Assembly: GCA_022774755.1 (NCBI GenBank)
Contig: JALFLK010000007.1
Span: 1-39,946 of the forward strand
DNA length: 39,946 bases
Source of the DNA: a bacterium
GTDB taxonomy: Bacteria > Bacillota > Clostridia > Oscillospirales > Acutalibacteraceae
Reading direction: 5' to 3'
The translations under genes and the position numbers were made by a program. Shown here one piece after another: positions 24,380 through 33,153 of the stretch (the first letter of the stretch is position 1; each line of letters starts with the position of its first letter). The notes beneath the pieces were generated by a model. The model searched no databases and was not told where the DNA came from. It worked only from the letters and a program-made list of their open reading frames with translations.

Positions 24380-25348
24380 TCAGTTTTTTGAAAAAGCCTT
24401 TACCGCCAGCTTAAAGCATTGGGGATTTATTCTCAGAGCAGTCATCTTTATTTGCTCGTTTTTAGAAAAATATTTTTTGCAGAACTTTTTGTCAAGAGCT
24501 TTTAAAAAGCCAATGCTCTTTTTCCACTCTTCCGGGAATTTTGAGATTCCGTTTTCAAGCACCATAAGCTTTAGAATTTCAAGGTGCGCCCTTGCAAGTC
24601 CCAAAAGGGAATAGTCGCTTAAATTGGGGTATTGCTTCTTAACAATAGAATGTATTTTTTCGGCAAAGTAAATTGCGTCAAAAAATTTATCGGAAAATTC
24701 GGTGTATGAGGCCGAGCTTGACCGCCTGTGGTAGTCGTACAGCGCTTTGTCAATAAATCCTACCGTATCGGATTTTTGCAGGGCTTCAAAAACATACATT
24801 TTATCTTCGTTTATTTTTCTGCCGTATTCAAAGTCTATTGTCTTTGCAAGCTCCGCCTTAAACAGCATTTTGCAGGCACCGAATCCGAAAGTACCCTGCA
24901 AAAATTCTTTCATAAATTGGTCCTTGCTGTCCCAGATAATCTCGCCTCTGTTTTTGGCGGTAGTGCTTGTGGAGCCGTCATCAAAAACAATCTTGGTCTG
25001 TGCCGTTACAACCTGGCATCCGTTTTTGACGGCAAGACTGTAAAGAGAGCTGTACATATCCCTGTGGGGAATATCGTCGCCGTCGCAAAAGCCGATAAAT
25101 TCACCGCAGGCAAGGCGTATTCCCGCATTCCTTGCGGCGCTCACCCCTCGGTTTTCTGTATGCAAAACAGCTATTCTGCCGTCATTTTTTTGCAAAGCTT
25201 CGCAGATTTCACCGCTTTTATCTGTTGAACCGTCGTTTACAAGGATAATCTCAATGTCCTTTTCGTCCTGATTTGTCAGGGCGTTCACCGTGTTTTCAAG
25301 GTGATTTTCCAAATTGTAAACAGGTACAATGATACTTATTTTTGGCAT
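24380..25348 (-). CDS. Family 2 (GT-A) glycosyltransferase
   Basis: Predicted 322-residue cytoplasmic or peripheral glycosyltransferase. It opens with KISIIVPVYNLENHLENTV, has the nucleotide-sugar segment ILVNDGSTDKSG (residues 35-46), NRGVSAARNAGI and the metal-binding DGDD at 89-92 in FIGFCDGDDIPH. GGGAGGAA precedes ATG 25348. It should add one sugar of the exopolysaccharide repeat unit. Donor and acceptor cannot be predicted. It lies between FrhB-2 and the polymerase gene. Confidence 0.92.
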   Translation of the reverse strand: MPKISIIVPVYNLENHLENTVNALTNQDEKDIEIILVNDGSTDKSGEICEALQKNDGRIAVLHTENRGVSAARNAGIRLACGEFIGFCDGDDIPHRDMYSSLYSLAVKNGCQVVTAQTKIVFDDGSTSTTAKNRGEIIWDSKDQFMKEFLQGTFGFGACKMLFKAELAKTIDFEYGRKINEDKMYVFEALQKSDTVGFIDKALYDYHRRSSSASYTEFSDKFFDAIYFAEKIHSIVKKQYPNLSDYSLLGLARAHLEILKLMVLENGISKFPEEWKKSIGFLKALDKKFCKKYFSKNEQIKMTALRINPQCFKLAVKAFSKN

Positions 25349-25393
25349 AAATTCCTCCCGTGTTTATTGGAACGGTTATTTGCATCGGAGCTG

Positions 25394-26566
25394 TTATTTT
25401 TTCAGCATATGTTTGATTTTTCCCTTTACAGATATGGGAATCAGCATTTTTATACGCCTTTTCAGCATAAGACCCGGCTTGAGTTTTTGATTAACATATG
25501 CCTCAATGTCGCCGTCAAGTCCTTGGTATATGGTATCTCTGCACGCAGGTCTTTGGGACGGATGGGATAAGTTTCCGTTCATCTGTGCGGCAAGCTCCAT
25601 TGAAGAAGGAACAAACTCGGTTTTATCTTTAATTTTTTCCCAGGCGCAGTTTCCTTTATCAGTATTGATAATTACAACGGACACGCCCTTTTTGTCATAA
25701 AATGAGGGGTCAATCTTTTCAATTCCCCAGTAATCCGCCAGAGTTATGTCGCCCGTACGCCTTTCGTTTGCAAATTTGCAGTTGTAACAGCTTTCACGGT
25801 AGGTTTTACAGGTCAAAAACGAATAATAATAGGGGTCGAAATAGCCGTAGCCCGTTTTTGTTTTTCCGCTCTGGGAAACTGCCTTGTAATATAGTCCCCA
25901 GCCTTGCTTTTCTTTGCTTCTGAAGCTGTAAGAGGTTATTTTGCCTCCTGATTTTTTGCCCAGATATTCAAGATAACGGTAAAACAGCTTTTGACTGGGA
26001 ACGCCGTGGCATACAATGTCAACATTAAGCAGATTCGGGTACTCTTTGTTTCCCAAAAATGCTTTAAGCCCTGCAACCTGACAGCCTGTTCCGCTGAAAA
26101 GCACCTGTCTGCCCGTTTCAAGCTGAGCCTTTACCATAGTATAAACGCCGTCAGTGTTGCTTTGAACATATTTTGAGCCTTGGAGCAGGCGCAAATCTTC
26201 AAGAGTTTCAGCCATAATGTGCTTTGCGCTGAGATTTTCATCATAAGCACAGCCGAATACGACGCCTCCTGCATTTATTACGTCGGAAGCAAGTGGATAA
26301 AAAATACCGCCGGAGGTGCTGTTTGCGCATACATCGCCGTCCTTTAGCTTTGCGCCCAGAACGGTGGAATTTTCACTTATTGCAACAGGCGATGCAACAG
26401 GGCACCCCCTAAGGCACTTTCCGCATTCGATGCAAAGACTTTCATCAACATATGGGTACATAAAGCCTTCGGCGTCCTCACGGAAGTTTATGCAGTTTTT
26501 GGGGCAAATTTGTTTACAGCTGTAACAGCCGCAGCAGTCTTTTCCCACAGAAAGTATGTTTTTCAT
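25394..26566 (-). CDS. Ferredoxin-FrhB family protein 2
   Basis: Predicted 390-residue paralog of the 19113 protein, with the same ferredoxin spacing: Cys11, 14, 17, 21 and Cys45, 48, 51, 55. Matching FrhB segments are STSGGIFYPLASDV, GGVVFGCAYD, LLQGSKYVQSN, LFSGTGCQVAGL, DIVCHGVPSQKLF and NCKFANERRTGDITLADYWG. AGAGGA precedes ATG 26566. It follows pyruvyl transferase-like gene 2 by 15 bp, so the two are translated from adjacent sites. All Fe-S ligands are intact, so it is presumably an active redox protein; donor and reaction are unknown. Confidence 0.88.
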   Translation of the reverse strand: MKNILSVGKDCCGCYSCKQICPKNCINFREDAEGFMYPYVDESLCIECGKCLRGCPVASPVAISENSTVLGAKLKDGDVCANSTSGGIFYPLASDVINAGGVVFGCAYDENLSAKHIMAETLEDLRLLQGSKYVQSNTDGVYTMVKAQLETGRQVLFSGTGCQVAGLKAFLGNKEYPNLLNVDIVCHGVPSQKLFYRYLEYLGKKSGGKITSYSFRSKEKQGWGLYYKAVSQSGKTKTGYGYFDPYYYSFLTCKTYRESCYNCKFANERRTGDITLADYWGIEKIDPSFYDKKGVSVVIINTDKGNCAWEKIKDKTEFVPSSMELAAQMNGNLSHPSQRPACRDTIYQGLDGDIEAYVNQKLKPGLMLKRRIKMLIPISVKGKIKHMLKK

Positions 26567-26581
26567 TATCTGTCCTCTGTT

Positions 26582-27691
26582 TTATTCTTCAATCATTTTC
26601 CTCAAAAGTTTAATCGACTTTTTGCGTTCCTCTTCTATAATGACGTTTACCTTGTCAAAATCAATTTTATCCTCAGCCAAAGAAAAATCCTGTAAATTGT
26701 CTAAAATTCTGTGTTCAAGTCCCACAAGGGAGAGAATACTGCGGTTCCTTTCGCTGAATTTATTTGGCAGAATATCAATAAACGGCGTGTTAAGGTTAAT
26801 CGCAAAGGCTGTGCCGTGGAATGAGTCCGTCAAAAAGTATTTTGCGTTCTCAATGTACCACAAAAATTCACCTACCGGGGGACAGCAAATCAGCTTGCCC
26901 GTTTTAAAGCGTGCGCTTTTTGAGGGACTTATTCTTAAAAGCTTAAGGTTCTGCCTTTTTGCAAATTCAAGGGAGTATTTTTCAAAAGCCTTATTTGGCT
27001 GAAGCTGATATACAAGCACATAGTCTTCTTCGCATTTTTTATTAGGAATAAGATTGCTCCAGCGTTTTTTATCCATTAGCAGGGTGGGGTCAAGCACCTG
27101 ATTAGCCTCTGCACCCATATCTTCTGCAATTTTAACTCCGCTTTTTTCCCTGACGGAGATGCTGTCGTAGCGTTTAAGCATTGTGCCAATCAGCTCTTTG
27201 TCCGTGTCCTTAACGGATTTTCCGCCGAAGCTTGCGGCGTAAGCGGTTTTCTTTTTGCCGTCGGGTACAAAGTTCAGAAAATACACAGGGTCGATTTTTC
27301 TGTATGTAATTTCGTTCCAAACCTGGTCGCTTCCGGTCATATACACATCCGCTTCGGGCAAATCTTTTTCCAGCTCAGCCCGGGAATGGTAGGTTTTATC
27401 CGTGAGCTTTAATATTTCACGGCGAAAATCATAGAATTTCTTTTCCTCATAATTAAGGTCAAACCGCTTTGTGGCAATATATATAAGCCTTGTGAGGGCG
27501 TTTTTGTTCCAGTTTGAAATATAAAGCCTGGTTTTCAGCAGATTTTCGGGCAGTTCGTCCCGGCACACATAATCAATACAAACAGCGTCGTGACCAAGCT
27601 CCTCAATTATACTTTGAGTAGCGTATGCCTGGAGCAGAGAGCCGTAATTTGCTACTGCATGGCGTGTGATGAATGCTACCTTTTTGCTCAA
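26582..27691 (-). CDS. Polysaccharide pyruvyl transferase family protein 2
   Basis: Predicted 369-residue paralog of the 21867 protein. Shared landmarks are ITRHAVANYGSLLQAYATQ at the N-terminus, the VYMTGSDQVWNE motif, AYAASFGGKS, LDPTLLM and LTDSFHGTAFAINLNTPFI. The start is TTG 27691 (MSKKVAFIT); only a weak GGA-type site is upstream and no closer ATG fits the conserved N-terminus, so it may depend on coupling with the glycosyltransferase gene ending 14 bp upstream. Pyruvylation of a sugar from PEP is the family role; the actual substrate is unknown. Confidence 0.88.
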   Translation of the reverse strand: MSKKVAFITRHAVANYGSLLQAYATQSIIEELGHDAVCIDYVCRDELPENLLKTRLYISNWNKNALTRLIYIATKRFDLNYEEKKFYDFRREILKLTDKTYHSRAELEKDLPEADVYMTGSDQVWNEITYRKIDPVYFLNFVPDGKKKTAYAASFGGKSVKDTDKELIGTMLKRYDSISVREKSGVKIAEDMGAEANQVLDPTLLMDKKRWSNLIPNKKCEEDYVLVYQLQPNKAFEKYSLEFAKRQNLKLLRISPSKSARFKTGKLICCPPVGEFLWYIENAKYFLTDSFHGTAFAINLNTPFIDILPNKFSERNRSILSLVGLEHRILDNLQDFSLAEDKIDFDKVNVIIEEERKKSIKLLRKMIEE

Positions 27692-27705
27692 ATATATCAG
27701 TCCAA

Positions 27706-28848
27706 TCAGTTGTTTTTTTCGTATTCTCTTGCACGGAGAGTTCTGTCAATATAGAAATCCTGCAAAAACTTTGCGGTTTCTTTGATGTCGAATCCTGCGT
27801 AGATAATCTCCTTTTGAGTATCGTACCGCTTGTAGCTTTGAGCAAGATTCAGTGCAGTATCAGCCCATTTTTCGGGGCTGTCGCTGAGCGAGCAGGTACG
27901 CACGCCTTTGGTAATAAGTGCTTCGCTTGTAATTACATCTGTCATTACAATGGGAAGTCCTGCGGACTGAGCCTCAACGGCAGTCAAGGGTAGCCCCTCC
28001 CACAAAGACGGGAACAAAAACAGGTCGGCGCCCTGAAGAATACGGTTTACGTCTTTTCTTACTCCCAAAAATCTGGTGCTGTCATAAATATTATAATTGC
28101 GTGCTTTTTCCTCGCAAGCCTCACGGTCGGGACCGTCGCCTGCCATAACAAGGAGGGTGTTTGGATTTTTTTTGTGTATTTCGTTGAATATATCAATCAA
28201 AAATCTGTGGTTTTTTTGCTGCATAAACCTGCCCACGTGGCAAAATACAATTTTTTCGCCTGCGTTAAGCTCTCTGCGCACCTGAGCTCTTGTCTGTTCG
28301 CTGAACTTATATACGCTTGTATCAATTCCGTTTTTGATGAATTTAACATTTCCTTTTTTTACGGTTTCTTCTCCGTAAAACCAATTTCCTGCCGGAGTAG
28401 AACACATAAACATATCGGTGCAATATTTTTTCAGCCAAAGTTTTTCATATCTGAAGAAAAAGTACTTTAAATTCAGATTGGATTTTGCATTGTGGGCGTG
28501 GGCAATCCTTGTGGGGATACCGCATTTTGCGGCAAACTTCAAGGGCCAGCCGTTAAGCTCGGTGTGAGCGTGAAGCACCTTGTATTCGGGATGCTCCGTA
28601 AATACCTTTATCATTGCGTTTTTGTAGCTGTTGTATTTAGGAGGAACAGGGTTAAAGCCCGGCGTGTGATAAATCTTACCGCCTAAATCCGTAACTTCCT
28701 GCTCATAATCACCCTGATGAGGTCTGTGTACCATAAAGTCAAACTGCACTTGTTCACGGTCAATATTTCTATACACATTCATCAGCAGAGCTTCAATTCC
28801 GCCTCTGTCCAGTACAACATCCTCCTGGAGTACTCTGATTGGTTCCAT
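27706..28848 (-). CDS. Family 4 (GT-B) glycosyltransferase A
   Basis: Predicted 380-residue glycosyltransferase resembling EpsF-like enzymes. The N-terminal Rossmann domain starts IRVLQEDVVLDRGGIEALL and includes HAHTELNGWPLKFAAKCG. The C-terminal donor domain has KIVFCHVGRFMQQKNH, VMAGDGPDRE and the E-x7-E motif in LWEGLPLTAVEAQ (Glu284 and Glu292), indicating a retaining GT4 enzyme using a nucleotide-activated sugar. CGGAGGG precedes ATG 28848. The likely role is extension of the lipid-linked repeat unit; sugar specificity is unknown. Confidence 0.92.
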   Translation of the reverse strand: MEPIRVLQEDVVLDRGGIEALLMNVYRNIDREQVQFDFMVHRPHQGDYEQEVTDLGGKIYHTPGFNPVPPKYNSYKNAMIKVFTEHPEYKVLHAHTELNGWPLKFAAKCGIPTRIAHAHNAKSNLNLKYFFFRYEKLWLKKYCTDMFMCSTPAGNWFYGEETVKKGNVKFIKNGIDTSVYKFSEQTRAQVRRELNAGEKIVFCHVGRFMQQKNHRFLIDIFNEIHKKNPNTLLVMAGDGPDREACEEKARNYNIYDSTRFLGVRKDVNRILQGADLFLFPSLWEGLPLTAVEAQSAGLPIVMTDVITSEALITKGVRTCSLSDSPEKWADTALNLAQSYKRYDTQKEIIYAGFDIKETAKFLQDFYIDRTLRAREYEKNN

Positions 28849-28860
28849 TTTTCCCTCCGT

Positions 28861-29349
28861 TTATCTCGGCTCCAAAGCTAAGTTCTGGTTGTTTTTTACC
28901 ACGGTGTTTTCGGGAATATCCCTATAAATAAGGCAGTTTGCGCCGATAACGCAGTGACTGCCTATTTTTACTCCCTTTAAAATAACAACATTACTGCCTA
29001 TCCAGCAGTCCGAGCCGATTTCTACGGCAGAGGACGAATATCCCTGGTCCTTAATCGGCAGTGATTTATCTCTGAATTTGTGGTTGTGGTCATATATTTT
29101 TACATTTTCACCGAAAATGCAGTTATCTCCGATTTTTACTTCTTTAAGTGAATTAACCGAGCAGTAGTTGTTGAAAAAACAATCGTTTCCTATGCTTACT
29201 CTGCCCTCTTTTTCAATGCAAAGCGTAAAGCCCCTGCGGAATGTTACGCCTTTGCCCATACGCAGGTGTTTGCCGTAAATCAGCTTGTATGCCGCCTTTT
29301 TAATAGTTGCTTTAATGTGGTTTTTGCCTTTGATAATTTTAAGTCCCAT
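28861..29349 (-). CDS. Hexapeptide-repeat acetyltransferase (serine acetyltransferase-like fold)
   Basis: Predicted 162-residue left-handed β-helix acyltransferase. Hexapeptide turns include VSIGNDCFFNNYCSV, VKIGDNCIFGENVKI, VEIGSDCWIGSNVVI and VKIGSHCVIGANCLI. IYDHNHKF carries the expected catalytic histidine as in LacA/WcaF-type transferases. GGAG precedes ATG 29349. It lies between two glycosyltransferases, so a sugar O-acetylation step on the exopolysaccharide is the likely job. Confidence 0.9.
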   Translation of the reverse strand: MGLKIIKGKNHIKATIKKAAYKLIYGKHLRMGKGVTFRRGFTLCIEKEGRVSIGNDCFFNNYCSVNSLKEVKIGDNCIFGENVKIYDHNHKFRDKSLPIKDQGYSSSAVEIGSDCWIGSNVVILKGVKIGSHCVIGANCLIYRDIPENTVVKNNQNLALEPR

Positions 29350-29414
29350 AAAAATCTCCGTTAAATCCGTTAGTTGATAAGTTTTCCGAGTTTTTTAAAG
29401 TCGTTAAGGAACAA

Positions 29415-30509
29415 TTAAACAGGATTGCCCTCATAGAGTTTTACATACTTTTCTTTTACATTTTTTGAAATGTTGTAATTATCCAGAACATCACGCCATG
29501 CGGCTGACGAAATTTTTTCCAGTTCGTTCTTATCCATAACGGCGATCTTTTTAAGCGTTGCGGTGAATTCATCGGCATTGTTGCAGACAAAGCCGTTTAC
29601 GCCGTTTTTTATTACATCACGGTTTCCGATGCAGTTGCTGACCACACAGATTCTGCCCATATACATTGCCTCCAAAAGAGAAATCGGCAGTCCCTCCCAG
29701 GCGGAGGTCAGCATAAACACGCTGTGTTTTGTCATTAAATCTACGGCGTCATCCTTTTTCAGCCAACCGGTTATTTTAATGTTGGGTGAAGAAAGCTCTG
29801 TCCTTAGCTCGCCGTCGCCAATCCAAGTGAACTCTGTTTCCGGCAGTTTTTCGGCGATTTTATTGAACACTCCGGGTTGCTTTTGGTAGCCGATTCTTGC
29901 CAGGGTGCATACCTTAAAGGGTGTTTCTTGAATGGGAGTGACTTCCGGACAGATTTTGTCAAGCTTGGAAATATTCACACCGTTGTTAATCCAAACGGCA
30001 CGCTTGTTCAGCTTTTTTGCCTCTTGATATTCTCCCTTTGAACATCCTACGGTAACCGCCCTGTTGATTGTTGCCGCCTTTTCAATTATGCGGTAGGCTT
30101 TTCGTTTCAGCGCAGAGCAATCTTCCATAAGAAAAGAGAACCCGTGGGGATTGTAAATAACTCTCCGCTTTTTACAGTTTGCGGCGAATCTCCCCAAAAA
30201 CCCTGCCTTGGACGAATGAAGATGCACAACCTGCGGATTTACATCTTTTATTATTCTTTTAAGCTCAAAATAAGCCTTAAAATCATTTTTAAGGCTTATC
30301 TCTCTGCCAAAGCTTTCAACGCAAATAAAGTGAACTTTGTCACTGAAAAACTTACGGAAGTTTTCAGGAGTTTGCGATCTGACGCCGTAGGCTATATATA
30401 TTTCGAAATCATCTGCGGTTTCATTGACTAAATCAGCGAGAAAGCTGAAAACGCCGCCGCCGAAGGCCTCGACTATGTGAAGAACTCTGGTATTGCATTT
30501 AGCGGTCAT
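29415..30509 (-). CDS. Family 4 (GT-B) glycosyltransferase B
   Basis: Predicted 364-residue glycosyltransferase. The N-terminal domain has VLHIVEAFGGGVFSFLADL and VVHLHSSKAGFLGRF, with YNPHGFSF following. The C-terminal domain has KVCTLARIGYQKQPG and the E-x7-E motif in AWEGLPISLLEAM (Glu272 and Glu280), of the GT4 family. AAGGAG lies 8 nt before ATG 30509. It follows the initiating phosphoglycosyl transferase and may add the second sugar of the repeat unit; specificity is unknown. Confidence 0.92.
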   Translation of the reverse strand: MTAKCNTRVLHIVEAFGGGVFSFLADLVNETADDFEIYIAYGVRSQTPENFRKFFSDKVHFICVESFGREISLKNDFKAYFELKRIIKDVNPQVVHLHSSKAGFLGRFAANCKKRRVIYNPHGFSFLMEDCSALKRKAYRIIEKAATINRAVTVGCSKGEYQEAKKLNKRAVWINNGVNISKLDKICPEVTPIQETPFKVCTLARIGYQKQPGVFNKIAEKLPETEFTWIGDGELRTELSSPNIKITGWLKKDDAVDLMTKHSVFMLTSAWEGLPISLLEAMYMGRICVVSNCIGNRDVIKNGVNGFVCNNADEFTATLKKIAVMDKNELEKISSAAWRDVLDNYNISKNVKEKYVKLYEGNPV

Positions 30510-30529
30510 TTAACTAACTCCTTAAAATA

Positions 30530-31213
30530 TCAGTACGCTCCGTTTCCTCTGAAAACCGCAGGGATTGTCATAAACAAAATCTTAATGTCAGTCCAAATAC
30601 TGCGCTTTTCAATATACTTCAGGTCAAGCTCAACCATACCTTTAAAGTCAATGTTGCTTCTGCCCATAACCTGCCAGAAACAGGTTAATCCGCCTGTAAC
30701 GGTGAGCCTCTGCATTGCGTAATCGTCGTACTCCTCCACTTCTCTTACAAGGGGAGGGCGAGGTCCTACAAAACTCATATCGCCTTTCAGAATATTAAAA
30801 AACTGAGGCAGTTCGTCCAAACTGGTTTTTCGCAGAAATTTTCCCACTTTTGTAACTCTCGGGTCATTTTCCAGCTTAAATGTAGGCCCGTTTGTTTTTG
30901 TTTGGATTTTAATCTTTTCGTAGATTTCATCGGCGTCAACGCACATACTTCTGAATTTATAAAAGTTGAATCTTTTTCCGTGTTTTCCTACTCTTTGCGA
31001 AACATACAAAACCGGTCCGCCGTCGTGAAGCTTAATTGCTATAGAAATAATCAAAAAAATCGGCGAAAGCAACACAAGTGCTGCGGCGGAAAAGAGAATA
31101 TCGAAGCATCGCTTGATAAATTCATAAACAGGCTTGTGCTTTGGAAAATCCCTTATTTCATTTTTATTTGTAACAACGTTGTCTGTCTGGTTTGACGGAG
31201 TCATTGTTTCCAT
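30530..31213 (-). CDS. Initiating sugar-1-phosphate transferase (undecaprenyl-phosphate, PglC/WcaJ-type)
   Basis: Predicted 227-residue monotopic phosphoglycosyl transferase that loads the first sugar-1-phosphate onto undecaprenyl phosphate. One membrane helix (about 36-60, FDILFSAAALVLLSPIF) is followed by the catalytic core: FNFYKFRSM, RKTSLDELPQFFNILKGDMSFVGPRP (shown here in parts), and GLTCFWQVMGRSN. Length matches the short catalytic form without the extra N-terminal membrane domain. AAGGAAGGG precedes ATG 31213. It follows the BY-kinase, the standard order in capsule operons. Galactose, glucose or N-acetyl sugar donors are all possible. Confidence 0.93.
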   Translation of the reverse strand: METMTPSNQTDNVVTNKNEIRDFPKHKPVYEFIKRCFDILFSAAALVLLSPIFLIISIAIKLHDGGPVLYVSQRVGKHGKRFNFYKFRSMCVDADEIYEKIKIQTKTNGPTFKLENDPRVTKVGKFLRKTSLDELPQFFNILKGDMSFVGPRPPLVREVEEYDDYAMQRLTVTGGLTCFWQVMGRSNIDFKGMVELDLKYIEKRSIWTDIKILFMTIPAVFRGNGAY

Positions 31214-31240
31214 TGTTTCCCTTCCTTAATGTTTTGCATA

Positions 31241-31945
31241 TCAGTAGCCGTAATAGCCGTAATTGGAGTATTTCTTTCCTTTGCTTGCGTCAACTGCCGA
31301 CGCCTTGTTGATTACAACTCCCAAAACCTTTCCGTCTGCACGTTTAATTGTTTCGATTGTCTTCTTAAGTTTCGGGTAAGTTGTATAATTGTCTCTTGCA
31401 ACAATTACCACGCCGTCCGACATTTTAATAAGCGGTATTGAGTCGATAACAATGCCGATAGGAGGGGTGTCAAATATTATGTAATCGTATTGATGCTCAA
31501 GCATCTTTACAAAATCTTTCATACTATCACTAGCCAAAAGCTCCGAAGGGTTAGGCGGAATAGCGCCGTAGCAAATTGCATGAAAGTTCGGCAATGTTGT
31601 GGGCTTTATTATTTCGCCGATTTCACATTCGTCGTTGAGATAATTTGTCAGTCCCGGCGTAGGTTCAATGTTAAGAACTGCCTGAACCTTCGGGGCACGA
31701 AGGTCACAGTCGATTAGAAGAACGTTTGTGTCCACCTGCTGAGCAAGGGCATAGGCGATATTTGAGGAGGTAACGGTTTTGCCGTCGCCTTTCTCCGTGC
31801 TTGTAAAGGCTATTTTTTTACAGCCTTTTTTAATAAGCGAGTACACAATATTTGTTCTTGCCGTTTTGTAGGCTTCTCTGACCTGAAATCCCAAAAGCTG
31901 TAATTCATCGGGTTTTTCGTAGTTTCTGCTTTGCTGATTTGCCAT
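31241..31945 (-). CDS. Bacterial tyrosine kinase CpsD/EpsB-like
   Basis: Predicted 234-residue cytoplasmic BY-kinase controlling polymer length and export. It shows Walker A TEKGDGKTV (about 50-58), Walker A' VLLIDCDLR (75-83) and Walker B YIIFDTPPIG. The C-terminal tyrosine cluster YSNYGYYGY (226-234) is the autophosphorylation tail. It needs the membrane activator encoded directly upstream at 31958. GGGAGGA precedes ATG 31945. The cognate PHP-type phosphatase (CpsB/Wzb) usually found in such loci is not present in this window. Confidence 0.94.
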   Translation of the reverse strand: MANQQSRNYEKPDELQLLGFQVREAYKTARTNIVYSLIKKGCKKIAFTSTEKGDGKTVTSSNIAYALAQQVDTNVLLIDCDLRAPKVQAVLNIEPTPGLTNYLNDECEIGEIIKPTTLPNFHAICYGAIPPNPSELLASDSMKDFVKMLEHQYDYIIFDTPPIGIVIDSIPLIKMSDGVVIVARDNYTTYPKLKKTIETIKRADGKVLGVVINKASAVDASKGKKYSNYGYYGY

Positions 31946-31957
31946 TTTTATCCTCCC

Positions 31958-32662
31958 TTATCTGCGCTTGTGCGACTTTTTCTTCTCGGAAACAATGTTT
32001 TTGAAGTCAGGTACTGCCGCAAGAACCGGGACGCCCAGCACATCTGTCATTTCGTCGTTATATTTAATCTTAATATCCGTAAATTCCCTGACAAATACGA
32101 TTACCAAAGAAATAATCAAGCCTGCAAAAAAAGCTAAAATTACATTTTTGGTTGTGTCCGGTGATGACGGAGATGAAGGAACATAGGCTGAATCTACTAT
32201 TTTAAGGTTGGATTTATCGTTGATTTCCGCAATAACTCTCGGTGCTACAACAGACACGGCGTCGGCGATAAGTTTTGCCTCTGTGGGACTTTTATCAACT
32301 ACAACAGCTGTAAAAACTTCCGTGTCTTCTATGCTTTTAAATGTGATTTTCTTATAAAGCTCGTTAGAAGAATATTTTTCGTCTAATTCTGAGGAAACAT
32401 CTTCAAAAAAGTTGTTGGTCTGAAGCATTTGTATGTAAGTCGGTACAAGGCTCTTGGCGTAGTTTACGGAGTTAAGAGCATTGTAGCTGTTGGTATCTTC
32501 CGTATTTGTTTCAACATAGAGCTTTACCTGAGATGTGTACTCTTTGGGAATAAAAAATTTGGTTACAAAAAATGAGCACAGAGCAAGTACGGAAGCCGTA
32601 ACTAGGATAAAAATACAGTGCTTTTTAATAATGGCAAAAACATCTTTCAGAGATATTTCCAT
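31958..32662 (-). CDS. CpsC/Wzz-like chain-length determinant and BY-kinase activator
   Basis: Predicted 234-residue membrane protein with two helices at about 15-34 and 190-210. The N-terminal Wzz region contains VTKFFIPKEYTSQVKLYVET, and the proline-rich segment PSSPSSPDTTKN precedes the second helix, as in CpsC. The C-terminal tail faces the cytoplasm and should activate the CpsD-like kinase. Start choice: ATG 32662 after GGAAAGGA (8-nt spacing); the open frame runs further upstream but without a site. First gene of the operon. Confidence 0.92.
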   Translation of the reverse strand: MEISLKDVFAIIKKHCIFILVTASVLALCSFFVTKFFIPKEYTSQVKLYVETNTEDTNSYNALNSVNYAKSLVPTYIQMLQTNNFFEDVSSELDEKYSSNELYKKITFKSIEDTEVFTAVVVDKSPTEAKLIADAVSVVAPRVIAEINDKSNLKIVDSAYVPSSPSSPDTTKNVILAFFAGLIISLVIVFVREFTDIKIKYNDEMTDVLGVPVLAAVPDFKNIVSEKKKSHKRR

Positions 32663-32703
32663 AAACAAAATCCTTTCCGGTAATGATAAACTTAAACACA
32701 ACA

Positions 32704-32732
32704 ATTATACAATACTACGACGCAAATTGCAA
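32704..32732 (-). promoter_or_regulatory. Promoter of the exopolysaccharide operon
   Basis: Minus-strand TTGCAA (32727-32732) and consensus TATAAT (32704-32709) with a 17-bp spacer lie 42 bp before the first operon gene. No other strong promoter was seen within the 14-gene run, which has gaps of mostly under 80 bp. Confidence 0.82.
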
Positions 32733-33044
32733 TACTTGACACCGAATTACCAAAAATATCGTTTATTGCTAAATTGAGACAAATTAAAATCAGTAAGATC
32801 GGTTTTTATATTTTGCACATGGTTTTTTACCTGATGGGGCAAAATCAGCGTTTTCTTGTTTTATTTGTCAGGTGATTAGTGTAAAAAAACGCATATTTGC
32901 GGCAAAATATATGATTTGATTTCAAGTATTGAGATAAAAAGTACAATATTGTCAAATTTTAAAAGTTTTTCACACCGTAACAAGTGTATTTTCTACAAAA
33001 TTTATCAATTTTTAATTCTAATAGACAAATTATATTAAAAAGAC
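32733..33044. other. AT-rich divergent intergenic region
   Basis: This stretch lies between the exopolysaccharide promoter and the promoter of the sortase cassette. It is very AT-rich with runs of T and A and no open frame worth calling. I see no convincing riboswitch or strong inverted repeat; binding sites for a shared regulator could be here but are not recognisable. Confidence 0.6.
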
Positions 33045-33073
33045 TTTACTTTTTCTGAAAAGTGTGATAGAAT
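33045..33073 (+). promoter_or_regulatory. Putative promoter of the sortase cassette
   Basis: TTTACT (33045-33050) and TAGAAT (33068-33073) have a 17-bp spacer, 80 bp before ATG 33154. Each hexamer departs from consensus, so this is a moderate call. Confidence 0.5.
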
Positions 33074-33153
33074 TACTCCCGTAAATATCAAAAAAGGTAT
33101 TTATTTTATTCCTTATATCAGCGGAAAAAATAATATTGAAGGGAAGAGCAAAT

